Shown here: positions 1 to 8,341 of the stretch, piece after piece
Layout of the letters: each line of letters starts with the position of its first letter
Numbering within the stretch: position 1 is the first letter of the stretch
Assembly (NCBI RefSeq): GCF_002705925.1
Contig: NZ_NKRE01000001.1
Coordinates: forward strand, 5,268,692-5,307,596
Origin: Mycobacterium ostraviense
Lineage (GTDB): Bacteria; Actinomycetota; Actinomycetes; Mycobacteriales; Mycobacteriaceae
Direction: 5' to 3'
DNA: 38,905 nucleotides
Notes under the pieces: model-generated
Told to the model about the DNA's origin: nothing
What the model saw: only the letters and a program-made list of their open reading frames with translations
Database searches by the model: none
Position numbers and translations under genes: made by a program

Positions 1-5
1 TGTCG

Positions 6-1496
6 GTGGTCCTTCGTAACATGTCAGGCATGGGTTCGGGCAGTCGTGAGGCGATCGTCGAGGTCTTCAACGCGCTCGACGCGGACCTGGACTGCTTGTG
101 TGAGTTGTCTTTCGACGTGCTCACCACCCCCGAACGATTGCGGGCCTTGGAGCGTCTGGAGCGCGTGGCACGCCGGCTGCCGGTGGCCCAGCACGCCTTG
201 ATCAATCAGCTCGCCGCGCAGGCCAGCGAAGAAGAACTGGGCGCCAAGCTGCGTTCGGCGCTGGCCGACCGGTTGCGCATCACCAAGGCCGAGGCCGCTC
301 GGCGCATCAACGAAGCGGCAGATCTCGGGCAACGCCGCGCGCTCACCGGTGAGCCGTTGGCGCCGCAGCTCAGCGCCACCGCAGCCGCCCAACGCGACGG
401 CCTGGTCGGCGCTGAGCACATTTCGGTGATCCGAAGCTTCTTCTCGCACTTGCCCGCCGAGGTGGACCTTGCCACCCGAGAGGCCGCCGAGGCCGACCTG
501 GCCCGCAAGGCCAGCGGGTATCGCCCCGACGAGTTGGCCAAGTACGTCCAGCGAATCATGGACTGGCTCAACCCCGATGGGGAATTCAACGAGCAGGAGC
601 GGGCCCGCAAACGCGGCATCGTGATCGGCAAGCAAGAATACGACGGCATGTCGCGGATCAGCGGCCACCTCACCCCCGAGGCACGGGCCACCTTCGAACC
701 GGTATTGGCCAAACTGGCCGCTCCCGGTGCTTGCAACCCCGACGACGAAACACCGGTCATCGACGCGACACCCGATCAGGACGCGGTCGGCCGTGACACC
801 CGCAGCCCAGCGCAACGCAATCACGACGGCCTGCTGGCCGGACTGCGCGCCCTGTTGGCCTCGGGAGCTCTGGGTCGGCACAACGGTTTACCGGTGTCGA
901 TCGTCGTCACCACGACTTTGAAGGATTTGGAAGCCGCCGCAGGCAAGGGCATGACCGGCGGCGGCTCCCAGCTGCCCATGTCGGATCTGATCCGCCTGGC
1001 CAGCCACGCCCACCACTACCTAGCATTATTCGACGACGGCAAGGCCCTCGCGTTATATCACAGCAAGCGGCTGGCTTCCCCGGCACAGCGAATCATGCTC
1101 TACGCCAAGGACGGTGGGTGTACCAAGCCCGGCTGTGACGCACCGGCCTACCACAGCCAAATCCACCACGTCCGGGGCTGGGCCAGCACCGGGCGCACCG
1201 ACATCAACGACCTCACCCTGGCTTGCGGGATCGACAACCGACTCGTCGAGAAAGGTTGGCGCACCCACGTCCGGGGCTGGGCCAGCACCGGGCGCACCGA
1301 CATCAACGACCTCACCCTGGCTTGCGGGATCGACAACCGACTCGTCGAGAAAGGTTGGCGCACCGGCAAAAACGCCCACGGCGACACCGAATGGATACCC
1401 CCGGCCCACCTCGATCACGGACAGCCCCGCACCAACCCCTACCATCACCCCGAAAGATTCCTACACGACGGCGACGACGATGACGAACCCGATTGA
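6..1496 (+). CDS. 13E12-repeat family protein (DUF222 + HNH endonuclease-like domain)
   Basis: This 496-aa protein has the layout of the mycobacterial REP13E12/DUF222 family. A helical, Ala/Arg-rich N-terminal DUF222 part covers about residues 15-300. A C-terminal HNH region follows, with the zinc-type Cys pair in GGCTKPGCDAPAYHSQIHH and the WASTGRTDINDLTLACG core. HNH members are presumed DNA endonucleases, but few 13E12 proteins have a tested function. The GTG at 6 opens the frame; the ATG at 21 (MSGMGSGSREA) is an equally good start, and the region upstream lies outside the window. The oddity is an exact 99-bp in-frame tandem duplication that repeats the 33 residues starting HVRGWASTG. The second copy lacks the first His of the HH pair, so the HNH fold may be disturbed. 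The family call is firm; activity is unknown. Confidence 0.88.
   Translation: MVLRNMSGMGSGSREAIVEVFNALDADLDCLCELSFDVLTTPERLRALERLERVARRLPVAQHALINQLAAQASEEELGAKLRSALADRLRITKAEAARRINEAADLGQRRALTGEPLAPQLSATAAAQRDGLVGAEHISVIRSFFSHLPAEVDLATREAAEADLARKASGYRPDELAKYVQRIMDWLNPDGEFNEQERARKRGIVIGKQEYDGMSRISGHLTPEARATFEPVLAKLAAPGACNPDDETPVIDATPDQDAVGRDTRSPAQRNHDGLLAGLRALLASGALGRHNGLPVSIVVTTTLKDLEAAAGKGMTGGGSQLPMSDLIRLASHAHHYLALFDDGKALALYHSKRLASPAQRIMLYAKDGGCTKPGCDAPAYHSQIHHVRGWASTGRTDINDLTLACGIDNRLVEKGWRTHVRGWASTGRTDINDLTLACGIDNRLVEKGWRTGKNAHGDTEWIPPAHLDHGQPRTNPYHHPERFLHDGDDDDEPD
1166..1364 (+). repeat. 99-bp perfect tandem duplication inside the HNH region
   Basis: Bases 1166-1265 and 1265-1364 are identical with a period of 99 bp (33 codons). 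The match breaks on both sides (1165 differs from 1264, and 1266 from 1365), so this is exactly two units. The frame is preserved. The lack of any divergence implies a very recent event or an assembly artefact. Confidence 0.95.
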
Positions 1497-1590
1497 GGCT
1501 TGCCGGTGCTCACTCGTCGGAGGCCAGGGGCGGCCGGCCGTGGTAGTTGACGCTGATAGCAACACGCACGTCCGACCCCTCTCCGGGGCG

Positions 1591-1596
1591 TAGCAT
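1591..1596 (+). promoter_or_regulatory. -10 element TAGCAT, leaderless start of the small membrane protein
   Basis: TAGCAT fits the mycobacterial TANNNT -10 consensus and ends six bases before the ATG at 1603. That would put transcription start on or next to the A of the start codon. No Shine-Dalgarno sequence is present, which agrees with a leaderless mRNA. This is inferred from sequence only. Confidence 0.5.
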
Positions 1597-1602
1597 CCCG
1601 GT

Positions 1603-1809
1603 ATGAGAAGGACTTTCGTCGTGACATTCGCCATCGGGTTGCTCGTCGCGCTGTTCGGTCTGATCTGGGCTCTGCAGGGATTCGGTGTGCTTGAGGGTAG
1701 CCCGATGAGCAACACCACGACCTGGTCCATCATCGGTCCGATCACCGCGCTGATCGGCATCGCCATCGCGGTGTTCAGTTGGCGGAAACTGTCGGCTAGA
1801 CCACGGTGA
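1603..1809 (+). CDS. Small two-helix membrane protein, function unknown
   Basis: This is a 68-aa protein with two clear hydrophobic segments, about residues 5-27 (FVVTFAIGLLVALFGLIWAL) and 42-60 (WSIIGPITALIGIAIAVF), joined by a short polar loop, with a basic C-terminus (WRKLSARPR). It is therefore most likely an inner-membrane hairpin. The ATG sits six bases behind a TAGCAT -10 box, supporting a leaderless start. It is convergent with the molybdopterin oxidoreductase gene and their 3' ends overlap by 14 bp (1796-1809). No catalytic motif is visible and no function is proposed. The frame and hydropathy make it a credible gene. Confidence 0.7.
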   Translation: MRRTFVVTFAIGLLVALFGLIWALQGFGVLEGSPMSNTTTWSIIGPITALIGIAIAVFSWRKLSARPR

Positions 1810-3319
1810 AGGCCACTGTGTGCCAGCCGGTGGCGCCGTCCGGGACGGGATCGGCCTGATCTGCGGTTTGGACAGCTCCGGTGTTGTCGGTGGCGCGCAC
1901 GGCGATGGTGTGTTTCCCAGGGCTTTTCGCCTGCCAGGGGAGGCTCCACAACCGCCACGTCGCAGTGGAATAGCTCGCGCCCTGTTGCGCGGGCTGCCAT
2001 GCGCCGTCGTCGATACGGACCTCCACGGCTCGCACGCCACGGTTCTGGGCCCACGCGACGCCGCCGAATATCACGGGTCCCTGAGGCACCCGCTGACCGC
2101 GTTTCGGCACGTCGATCCGCGACTCGGTCTTGACGGGTGCCCGTGCCGCCCAGCCGTGCCGCGTCCAGTACGCCTTGGCTCTGTCGAAGCGGGTCAGTTC
2201 CATATCGACGACCCACTTGGTGGCCGAAACGTACCCGTAGAGCCCGGGTACCACCAGCCGCGCCGGATAGCCATGCTCGATCGGCAGCGGCTGACCGTTG
2301 AGGCCGACCGCCAGGAGCGCGTCGCGGCCATCGGTGAGCGCCGCCACCGGCGTACCGGCGGTGAACCCGTCGATCGAGGTCGAGAGCACCATGTCGGCGT
2401 CGTCGTGCACACCGGCCGCAGCCAGCAGATCGGCCAACCGGTATCCGGTCCAGATGCCAGTCGAAATCAGTTTGCCCCCAACGGGATTCGACACACAGGT
2501 CAGCGTCGTCACCGTTTCGACCACGTCGAAGCGGGCGAGGTCGGCGAAGCTGTAGGTGGTTTCGCGGTCCACCATGCCGTGGATGCGCAGCCGCCAGTCG
2601 CCGTGGCTGAGTTGGGGAACGCTGAGCGCGGTGTCCACCCGGTAGAAGTCGGCGCTGGCGGTGACAAAGCTCGGTAGCGCAACGCCGTTCGGTTGCACAT
2701 CGGCAGGTATCGGCGGGCCCGGTGTTCGCGGTCGGGGGAGCGCGAAGCTGTTGCGGTCGGTGGCCACCGAGTGCACCAACCGCGTGATGACCGCACCCAC
2801 GACGCCGCTGACTACTCCGAATCCGAGCAATCCGAACACGACCAACCTGCGCCTGCCGCCATCCGGCTGGTCCGGTTTTTCCGGGCCGGGCCCGAGCCGG
2901 CGGGTGAGCCAGCGCAGGGCCGCCACGCCGCAGGCGGCGCCGGCGACGGTGGGGATCGTGTCCAGTGCTGTCGCACCCGGCCGCGACAGCACCGCGACGC
3001 AGCCGAGGACGCCCGCCGCGGCGATCACCGTGCTGCCGAGGGGGCGGCGCTGCGTCTCGAGGGTGCCGGCGATTGCGGCGATCGTGGCGATCACCACGAG
3101 CACGACGACGGCCAGGAAGAGTTTGTCCAGAGCGCCCAGGGTCGCAATCGCCCACTCTTTGACGGCCCCCGGTGTCAGATCGACGACCGCCGAGCCGATC
3201 GCGGTACGCGCGTCGGCTCGTGCACCGAACGGGATGCCCACCAGCTGGGCCACTCCGAGCGCGACGGCCGCGGCCGCGACCCCGGCGATCATCCGCTCAT
3301 TGGACGCGGCGCCGGCCAT
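1796..3319 (-). CDS. Membrane-anchored molybdopterin-dependent oxidoreductase (sulfite oxidase family, Rv0218-like)
   Basis: The N-terminal ~175 residues of this 507-aa protein hold about five membrane segments (near residues 10-30, 55-85, 95-115, 120-135 and 155-180). A sulfite-oxidase-type molybdopterin domain follows, then a C-terminal Mo-cofactor dimerisation domain. The expected Mo-ligating cysteine is visible in TLTCVSNPVGGKLI, preceded by the DWRLRIHG and YSFADLARF segments typical of the fold. The family moves oxygen atoms or electrons on the outer face of the membrane; the substrate cannot be read from sequence. The layout resembles M. tuberculosis Rv0218. The ATG at 3319 has no Shine-Dalgarno but lies six bases from a TACAGT -10 element, so it is probably leaderless. 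Its 3' end overlaps the convergent small membrane gene. Confidence 0.85.
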   Translation of the reverse strand: MAGAASNERMIAGVAAAAVALGVAQLVGIPFGARADARTAIGSAVVDLTPGAVKEWAIATLGALDKLFLAVVVLVVIATIAAIAGTLETQRRPLGSTVIAAAGVLGCVAVLSRPGATALDTIPTVAGAACGVAALRWLTRRLGPGPEKPDQPDGGRRRLVVFGLLGFGVVSGVVGAVITRLVHSVATDRNSFALPRPRTPGPPIPADVQPNGVALPSFVTASADFYRVDTALSVPQLSHGDWRLRIHGMVDRETTYSFADLARFDVVETVTTLTCVSNPVGGKLISTGIWTGYRLADLLAAAGVHDDADMVLSTSIDGFTAGTPVAALTDGRDALLAVGLNGQPLPIEHGYPARLVVPGLYGYVSATKWVVDMELTRFDRAKAYWTRHGWAARAPVKTESRIDVPKRGQRVPQGPVIFGGVAWAQNRGVRAVEVRIDDGAWQPAQQGASYSTATWRLWSLPWQAKSPGKHTIAVRATDNTGAVQTADQADPVPDGATGWHTVAFTVV

Positions 3320-3325
3320 CGAACT

Positions 3326-3331
3326 ACTGTA
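3326..3331 (-). promoter_or_regulatory. -10 element TACAGT, leaderless start of the molybdopterin oxidoreductase
   Basis: Read on the minus strand, TACAGT is followed by AGTTCG and then the ATG at 3319. The six-base gap predicts a transcript beginning at the start codon. No ribosome binding site is visible. Confidence 0.5.
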
Positions 3332-3478
3332 CGCGCGTTCCCCTGACCGACCGCAAACACCTTGCCGTGCAGTCGAACCGGTGACACGTTACGCCGCAGT
3401 CGACGTGCGTAGGGGATTGCCGTGGTACGAGGGGATGATCTGACCGTCGGTGGCCGTCGGCGGCCGTCCGCCCGAACC

Positions 3479-3892
3479 TCAGACGCTGACGACGGCCAGG
3501 AGGTGATCGATGCCTCGGAAGTCGTCGACGTTGCGCGTATAGAGGGGCAGGTTGACCGCGAGGGCGGTGGCTGCGATCAACAGATCGACGGCCCGCGGGC
3601 CACGAGCCTTGCGGCCGGTCGCGACGATGGCGGCGTAGATGCGTCCATAGGCCCTCGCGGCTTCGCCGTCGAACGGCAGCGGGTCGAAGGTGGCCTCGGC
3701 GCGTTGGAGGCGGTCTTGACGTCGCGCCCGCTCTGCCGTATCGCCCGTCGCGTGCGGGCCGGCTGCGAGTTCTGCCATGGTGAGGGCGCTCACGGCGAGT
3801 TCGCGTGGCAGCTGCCCGGCGTCGATGTGATCCAGGTCGATCACCACCGACGTGTCGACGAGGCCTTGGGCGGCACCAGCGGCCTCAGCCAC
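3479..3892 (-). CDS. vapC: VapC-type PIN-domain toxin (ribonuclease)
   Basis: A PIN-domain protein of 137 aa when started at the GTG at 3892. That start overlaps the vapB stop by 8 bp (GTGGCTGA) and has an AGGAG ten bases upstream; the longer frame to 3922 would run further into vapB and has no such signal. The four acidic PIN residues expected to hold Mg2+ are present: D13 (VDTSVVIDL), E41 (TMAELAAG), D103 (AVDLLIAATA) and D123 (NVDDFRG). VapC toxins cleave tRNA or rRNA and are neutralised by their cognate VapB. Coupling to vapB is translational, which keeps antitoxin synthesis ahead of toxin. The RNA target cannot be inferred. Confidence 0.9.
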   Translation of the reverse strand: MAEAAGAAQGLVDTSVVIDLDHIDAGQLPRELAVSALTMAELAAGPHATGDTAERARRQDRLQRAEATFDPLPFDGEAARAYGRIYAAIVATGRKARGPRAVDLLIAATALAVNLPLYTRNVDDFRGIDHLLAVVSV

Positions 3893-4139
3893 GAGGCGCG
3901 ATCTCCTGGGAAACCACCCCATCCAGGTCCGTCCGGAGGCGTTCGAACTCCATCCGCGGAGCGCCCTTGAACGCCGCTACCACCGCCGCGGCGCTGACGA
4001 ATCGATGGCGACGCAGTGGCGAAAGCTCGCCGACGGGGACTCCATTGCGGGTCACGACGAAGGACTCGCCCTGGTCCAGCTTGCGCATAATCTCTCCGCT
4101 GTTGTTGCGGAGCTCACGTTGGGTGATCTCAGTGGCCAC
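3885..4139 (-). CDS. vapB: VapB antitoxin (Phd/YefM-type)
   Basis: An 84-aa protein with the typical Phd/YefM N-terminus (ATEITQRELRNNSGEIMRKLDQGESFVVTRNGVPVGELSPL). This part forms a DNA-binding dimer; the C-terminal ~40 residues (HRFVSAAAVVAAF...) would wrap the toxin. The start is a GTG at 4139 with no Shine-Dalgarno but with a TACGCT -10 element seven bases upstream, so the message is probably leaderless. An 18-bp inverted repeat overlapping the -10 is the expected autoregulatory operator. The gene is directly upstream of, and overlapping, vapC. Confidence 0.9.
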   Translation of the reverse strand: MATEITQRELRNNSGEIMRKLDQGESFVVTRNGVPVGELSPLRRHRFVSAAAVVAAFKGAPRMEFERLRTDLDGVVSQEIAPRG

Positions 4140-4146
4140 CCAACCG

Positions 4147-4166
4147 AGCGTAGCACACGTGCTACG
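4147..4166 (-). promoter_or_regulatory. vapBC promoter -10 and palindromic operator
   Basis: At 4149-4166 CGTAGCAC and GTGCTACG form perfect 8-bp inverted arms around a 2-bp centre. On the minus strand TACGCT (4147-4152) reads as a -10 box seven bases before the vapB GTG. The dyad covers the -10, so binding by VapB or the VapBC complex would block transcription. This is inferred from position and from known VapBC autoregulation. Confidence 0.65.
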
Positions 4167-4179
4167 TCATTCGCGGTGA

Positions 4180-4428
4180 ACGCGATACGAGCTGACGAAA
4201 GAGATGTCGCGTACGGGCCCCGGCAGTCTGGTCGAACTCGACGAATACCTCTACAAGCGCAGCGGCGGCATGATCGGCAGCGTGTCGCATTTGGTCCGCG
4301 GCGCAGCGATCTTGGCCATCGAGGACGGCTGCGAGCACATCACACGCACCTTGCTTGACCTTGTCCCTGTCGACTACGCGGCCGAACGCGCCACCCCGAC
4401 CCGCCCGACACGTCGGGCCGTGAGCTGA
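4180..4428 (+). pseudogene. C-terminal remnant of TniB-like transposition ATPase
   Basis: The open frame from the stop at 4177-4179 to 4428 encodes ~80 residues. They resemble the C-terminal lid region of TniB/IstB-type AAA+ ATPases (ELTKEMSRTGPGSLVELDEY, then KRSGGMIGSVSHLVRGAAI). No Walker A or B motif is present, because the 5' part of the gene is missing. An internal ATG at 4204 could start a 74-aa peptide, but this is best read as a truncated gene. It lies immediately upstream of the tniQ remnant, the usual tniB-tniQ order of Tn5053/Tn552-like transposons. The truncation point is close to the vapBC operator. Confidence 0.65.
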
Positions 4429-4430
4429 TC

Positions 4431-5627
4431 GTGCTGGCGGCGTTGCCGATCCCCGCGGGTCCGGCCCAACAAGAACCCCTCGCCTCCTATCTGAGCCGGC
4501 TCGCCGCTGTGCACACATTGCCGGTTCGTGAACTCTGGGACCAGCTCAGCATCCCCCGAACGGGTTGCAGAGGGCGCATCGTGCTGATCGAGAGGCTGGC
4601 CACGGTCGTCGACCGCCCGATCGAATACCTGGCTTGGGCATTTTGCCTGAACTGCGCGACCCCGCCCCGGATTGGACCGTATGGCGCCACGAGGCCCAGC
4701 CGGGCTGCCCCCGCTGCGATACCCACCATGAAGGCGGACCGGTGCTGCGACTGTTGCCGCACCACCACTACGTGTGCACCAAACACCATTACTGGATCGG
4801 GTCGCCTGACGCCGGCCAACCCGCCACGCGCCTAGACGATCGCCTCGCCGACCTCGTGCACGCCCAACGCCAGCATCGACGGCTGCTTGCCCGCCACGGT
4901 GGATCCGCGGCCTTCGACGCCGTGCTGACCGGGCTTCTCATTTGCGGCCACCTCTGGGCTAACCGCCTGCACCGCCACACTCAAGCTCCAAGGCGCTGGA
5001 CACGAAGGGCGAACCTGCTGATCCCGCCCCGGCGTCGAGGCTCAGACTTTAGCGCGTCACGGGTGTTTGCCGCCGTCTACCCCGAAACCGTCAGCCTCGC
5101 GATCATCGCCTCACCGCTGTGGCGACAACGCGCCAGCGGCGATAACAGCGAGCAGCGCGAATTCCTGGCTGATGCATCCCGTCGCCTGGGTACTTCCGCG
5201 ACCGAGGACGGCCCCGGTCATCAGGCAATCATTCACTGGATGCTCTACGACAGCCACCACCCGCCCAGCCGCCCCGACAAGACCTTCCCCGATACCCGAG
5301 GCCACAACTCCAAACGCCCCGCGAAGCCAAACTCGGTCAGCCGCAGACGCACGAACCGCAGCGCGGCGTGGTTCAACACTCAACCGCTGCAACGCGATCC
5401 TCTACCACAGACATCTGACGCCCGTCATCAAGCGGGAATGGGCACCGGCAATGCAGGGCATCAAGGCCACAGTCACTGCCAGCGGCTCAACCATAAATTT
5501 CGGCCCGGGTGAGGTTCGGCCCGGAGAGTCTGCCATCGCCGGGATTTCGGCAGCGGTGTTGAGTTCTCAGGCCTCTCCAGGGACGAGGCGAGACGCGAAA
5601 GTACCGGACTTACAGGGTGTTCGTTGA
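4431..5627 (+). pseudogene. Frameshifted tniQ (Tn7/Tn5053-type transposition protein)
   Basis: The TniQ signature is split over frames. From the GTG at 4431 one frame reads the N-terminal motif EPLASYLSRLAAVHTLPVRE and stays intact to EYLAWAF near 4650. The sequence then continues in another frame with LPELRDPAPDW and the zinc-finger part PGCPRCDTHHEGG, then YVCTKHHYW (C-x2-C ... C-x3-H) to about 5370. It returns to the first frame for LTPVIKREWAPAMQGI and the end near 5627. At least two compensating indels are therefore needed, so no full protein is made. TniQ guides target choice in Tn7/Tn5053 transposons. The transposase gene tniA is not in the window. The 3' end runs into the convergent ctpG gene. 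Confidence 0.75.
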
Positions 5628-7913
5628 TCCAGCAAGTGGTTTGATGCGTCCGGCGCGCACACCGTTGGCGATGACAACGACCTCGGTGAGTTCGTGCACG
5701 AATACGACTGCGGCCAGGCCGAGTGTTCCGAACAACGACAGCGGCATCAGCACCGTGATGATCGCCAGTGACAGCCCGATATTTTGCAGCATGATCTGGC
5801 GGGAGCGGCGGGCGTGATCTAGCGCTTGGGGCAGGTGGCGTAGGTCTTGGCCCATCAGGGCGACGACGGCGGTTTCGATGGCCACGTCGGTTCCCATGGC
5901 GCCCATTGCGATTCCCAGGTCGGCGGCGGCTAGAGCTGGAGTGTCATTGACGCCGTCGCCCACCATTGCGGTAGGCCGCTGCCCACCTAGCTCTGCGATT
6001 AGGCGTGCTTTGTCCTCAGGACGCAGTTCGGCATGGACTGCCTCAATTCCGGCTTGGGCGGCCAGAGCGGCCGCGGTGACGTGGTTGTCGCCGGTGAGCA
6101 TCGTCACCTGGTAGTCGGCGGCGCGCAGCTCGGCAATGACCTCGGCGGCTTCCGGGCGCAGTTCGTCGCGCACGGCGATGGCACCGAGCAGCTGCTCGTC
6201 ACGTTCGACGAGGACCGTTGTGGCTCCGCCTTGTTGCATGTGTGCCACGTGATCGGTGAGGTCGGCCGGGTCGAGCCAGCCGGGCCGTCCCAATCGAATG
6301 CCGTGGCCGTCGAGCCGGCCGGTCAACCCGGCACCGGGGATGGCTTGCACGTCACTGGCGGCTGTGATCGGTGTTTGGGCAGCGGCGAGAATCGCTGCGG
6401 CCAGGGGGTGTTCACTGCGGGCCTCCAGCGCGGCCGCTACCGCCAGCACCTCTTCGCGGGTGGCGCCGTTGGTGGTGGCGACGTCGATAACCGCGGGCCG
6501 GTTGGCCGTCAGCGTTCCGGTCTTGTCCAGGGCGATAACGCCGATGGTGCTCAGGCTTTCCAGGGCGGCGCCACCCTTGATGAGTACGCCGAACTTGGCG
6601 GCTGCGCCGATGGCCGCTACAACCGACACCGGGACTGCGATGGCCAGTGCGCAGGGGGAGGCTGCGACCAGCACCACCAGAGCGCGTTCGATCCAGATCG
6701 TCGGGCTACCGAAAAAGCTGCCTGCCCCGGCGATCGCCGCTGCGGCGATCATGATGCTGGGCACCAGAGGTCGCGCTATGCGGTCGGCCAATCGCTGGCT
6801 GGCGCCTTTGCGGGCCTGTTCGGCTTCTACAATGTGCACGATGCGGGCCAGTGAGTTGTCCTCTGCGGTAGCGGTGACCTCCACTAACAGCACTCCGGAA
6901 CCATTGATCGACCCGGCGAACACCTCGTCACCCGGTCCGGCTTCCACCGGCACGGACTCACCGGTGATCGCTGAGACATCCAACGCGGTGCGTCCGTCGC
7001 GAACGATGCCGTCAGTGGCCAGGCGTTCACCCGCCTTGACGATCATCTGATCACCGACTTGAAGGTCAGCCGCGGCGATCACGGTTTCGGTATCCCCGCG
7101 CAGCACGGTAGCCTCATCCGGTACCAGCGACAGCAGCGCGCGCAGGCCGCGTCGTGTGCGCGACACCGCGTATTGCTCCAAACCTTCACTGATGGAGAAC
7201 AAAAACGCCAGCATGGCAGCCTCGCCGACCTGGCCAAGTCCGACGGCGCCGGTTGCAGCGATGGTCATCAACGTGTCGACACCGATACGGCCTTGCGCCA
7301 GTCGACTAACGGCCGACGGTACGAACGTCGATGTCCCCACCGCCAGCGCAAGAACTTTCAGTCCCAGTGCGACGGGCCCAACCGGAGTGACCCATGCAGT
7401 GATCATCGAGCCCGCTAGCAGCGCCCCGGACAATGCGGCGCGTCGCAGCTTGATGACTTGCCACAGCTGCTCCGGCGCGTCGGTGTCGTCGTGGCCGCAG
7501 CAGTCATCGCTCACCGTTGGCTGAGGACGACCTTGCTCGCCAGCACACAGACCCGACCGCACCCGTGTGCTCCAGTCGATGATTCTCTGCGCCACACTGG
7601 GCTTGCGGCCATCCGCCGAACACTGGACACGCGTGGGCACCGACGTTGCGGGGATGTGCTCGGCTTCGGCGATCGCCGACAGGATGGCAGCGGTGTCGCG
7701 GCGCCCGGGCGCATGCCAAATCACCACCGAGGCCGTGGACGGATAAGCCTGCACGGCTTCCACACCGGCCACCTTGCCGACCTTGTCCTCGACCGCGATG
7801 GCCCGCACATGGTCGAACCGAAACCCAGTGGCGTGCACGCGCATTCGTCTCGAAGTCGCCGATACCACGGTCAGCTTGACGCCGGTATCCGGGTGAGGAT
7901 CAGTGGTGAGCAT
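5610..7913 (-). CDS. ctpG: Heavy-metal P1B-type ATPase, CtpG-like
   Basis: A ~767-aa P1B ATPase closely resembling M. tuberculosis CtpG (Rv1992c). Visible motifs, numbered from the GTG at 7916: N-terminal metal-domain-like region ~10-100, a CC-rich linker (SDDCCGHDD, ~137-143), TGES (318-321), the transmembrane SPC motif in VAASPCALAIA (420-422), the phosphorylation site DKTGTLT (464-470), the SEHPLA nucleotide-domain motif, and GDGVND near the C-terminus. It should pump a soft divalent metal out of the cytoplasm using ATP. The ATG at 7913 has GGGAGG at good spacing; the GTG at 7916 is possible. It is last in a cmtR-DUF1490-ctpG operon, the same order as in M. tuberculosis. The ion was assigned by family and context only. 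Confidence 0.93.
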   Translation of the reverse strand: MLTTDPHPDTGVKLTVVSATSRRMRVHATGFRFDHVRAIAVEDKVGKVAGVEAVQAYPSTASVVIWHAPGRRDTAAILSAIAEAEHIPATSVPTRVQCSADGRKPSVAQRIIDWSTRVRSGLCAGEQGRPQPTVSDDCCGHDDTDAPEQLWQVIKLRRAALSGALLAGSMITAWVTPVGPVALGLKVLALAVGTSTFVPSAVSRLAQGRIGVDTLMTIAATGAVGLGQVGEAAMLAFLFSISEGLEQYAVSRTRRGLRALLSLVPDEATVLRGDTETVIAAADLQVGDQMIVKAGERLATDGIVRDGRTALDVSAITGESVPVEAGPGDEVFAGSINGSGVLLVEVTATAEDNSLARIVHIVEAEQARKGASQRLADRIARPLVPSIMIAAAAIAGAGSFFGSPTIWIERALVVLVAASPCALAIAVPVSVVAAIGAAAKFGVLIKGGAALESLSTIGVIALDKTGTLTANRPAVIDVATTNGATREEVLAVAAALEARSEHPLAAAILAAAQTPITAASDVQAIPGAGLTGRLDGHGIRLGRPGWLDPADLTDHVAHMQQGGATTVLVERDEQLLGAIAVRDELRPEAAEVIAELRAADYQVTMLTGDNHVTAAALAAQAGIEAVHAELRPEDKARLIAELGGQRPTAMVGDGVNDTPALAAADLGIAMGAMGTDVAIETAVVALMGQDLRHLPQALDHARRSRQIMLQNIGLSLAIITVLMPLSLFGTLGLAAVVFVHELTEVVVIANGVRAGRIKPLAGSTNTL

Positions 7914-8007
7914 CACCAGCCTCCCTGGTGGTAAACGATGTTGACTTCCTCACCGCGGACAGGGGAGCCCTAGCTTGCCCGCCCGCGTGCATCGACTGTG
8001 GATCGCC

Positions 8008-8289
8008 TCAGCAGCAGTCGTCATCGGCTTGGGCGCCCACCGGCAAGGGCGCCTCGTCACCGATGCGACCACGCGCCTCGGCGACCACGTCGGCAACCTT
8101 GAGCCGGGCGGCCTCGGCCGCCGTCTCCGCACGCCTCGTTCCCCGCAGGCCCCACTCCGTCGCGGTCACTGCAGCTCGGCGGACGGGAGCCTTGCCCACC
8201 GCCTTGCGCACCACCTCGTAGGCGCTCACCCCAACCAGTCCGGTGAACACCGTCTCGGCCGCCTTAACCAAGAGTTCATGTGCCACCAC
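8008..8289 (-). CDS. DUF1490 family protein (Rv1993c-like)
   Basis: A 93-aa protein with a weakly hydrophobic N-terminal helix (LVKAAETVFTGLVGVSAYEVV), an Arg/Ala-rich helical middle and an acidic, double-Cys C-terminus (QADDDCC) that could bind metal. It matches the DUF1490 family, whose M. tuberculosis member Rv1993c sits between cmtR and ctpG exactly as here. Members are associated with P-type ATPases in actinobacteria and may act as accessory or metal-delivery proteins, but this is inferred. The GTG at 8289 has a strong AGGAGGG six to seven bases upstream. It lies 52 bp after cmtR and 94 bp before ctpG, in one apparent operon. Confidence 0.85.
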   Translation of the reverse strand: MVAHELLVKAAETVFTGLVGVSAYEVVRKAVGKAPVRRAAVTATEWGLRGTRRAETAAEAARLKVADVVAEARGRIGDEAPLPVGAQADDDCC

Positions 8290-8341
8290 AGCTAACCCTC
8301 CTCGTGTTCTGCTTTCTCATTTGCGATTCACCGAGCCCCGT

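Noticed and set aside
1461..3155. 564-codon minus-strand frame
   Set aside because: Arg-rich shadow of the molybdopterin oxidoreductase in another frame; no motif.
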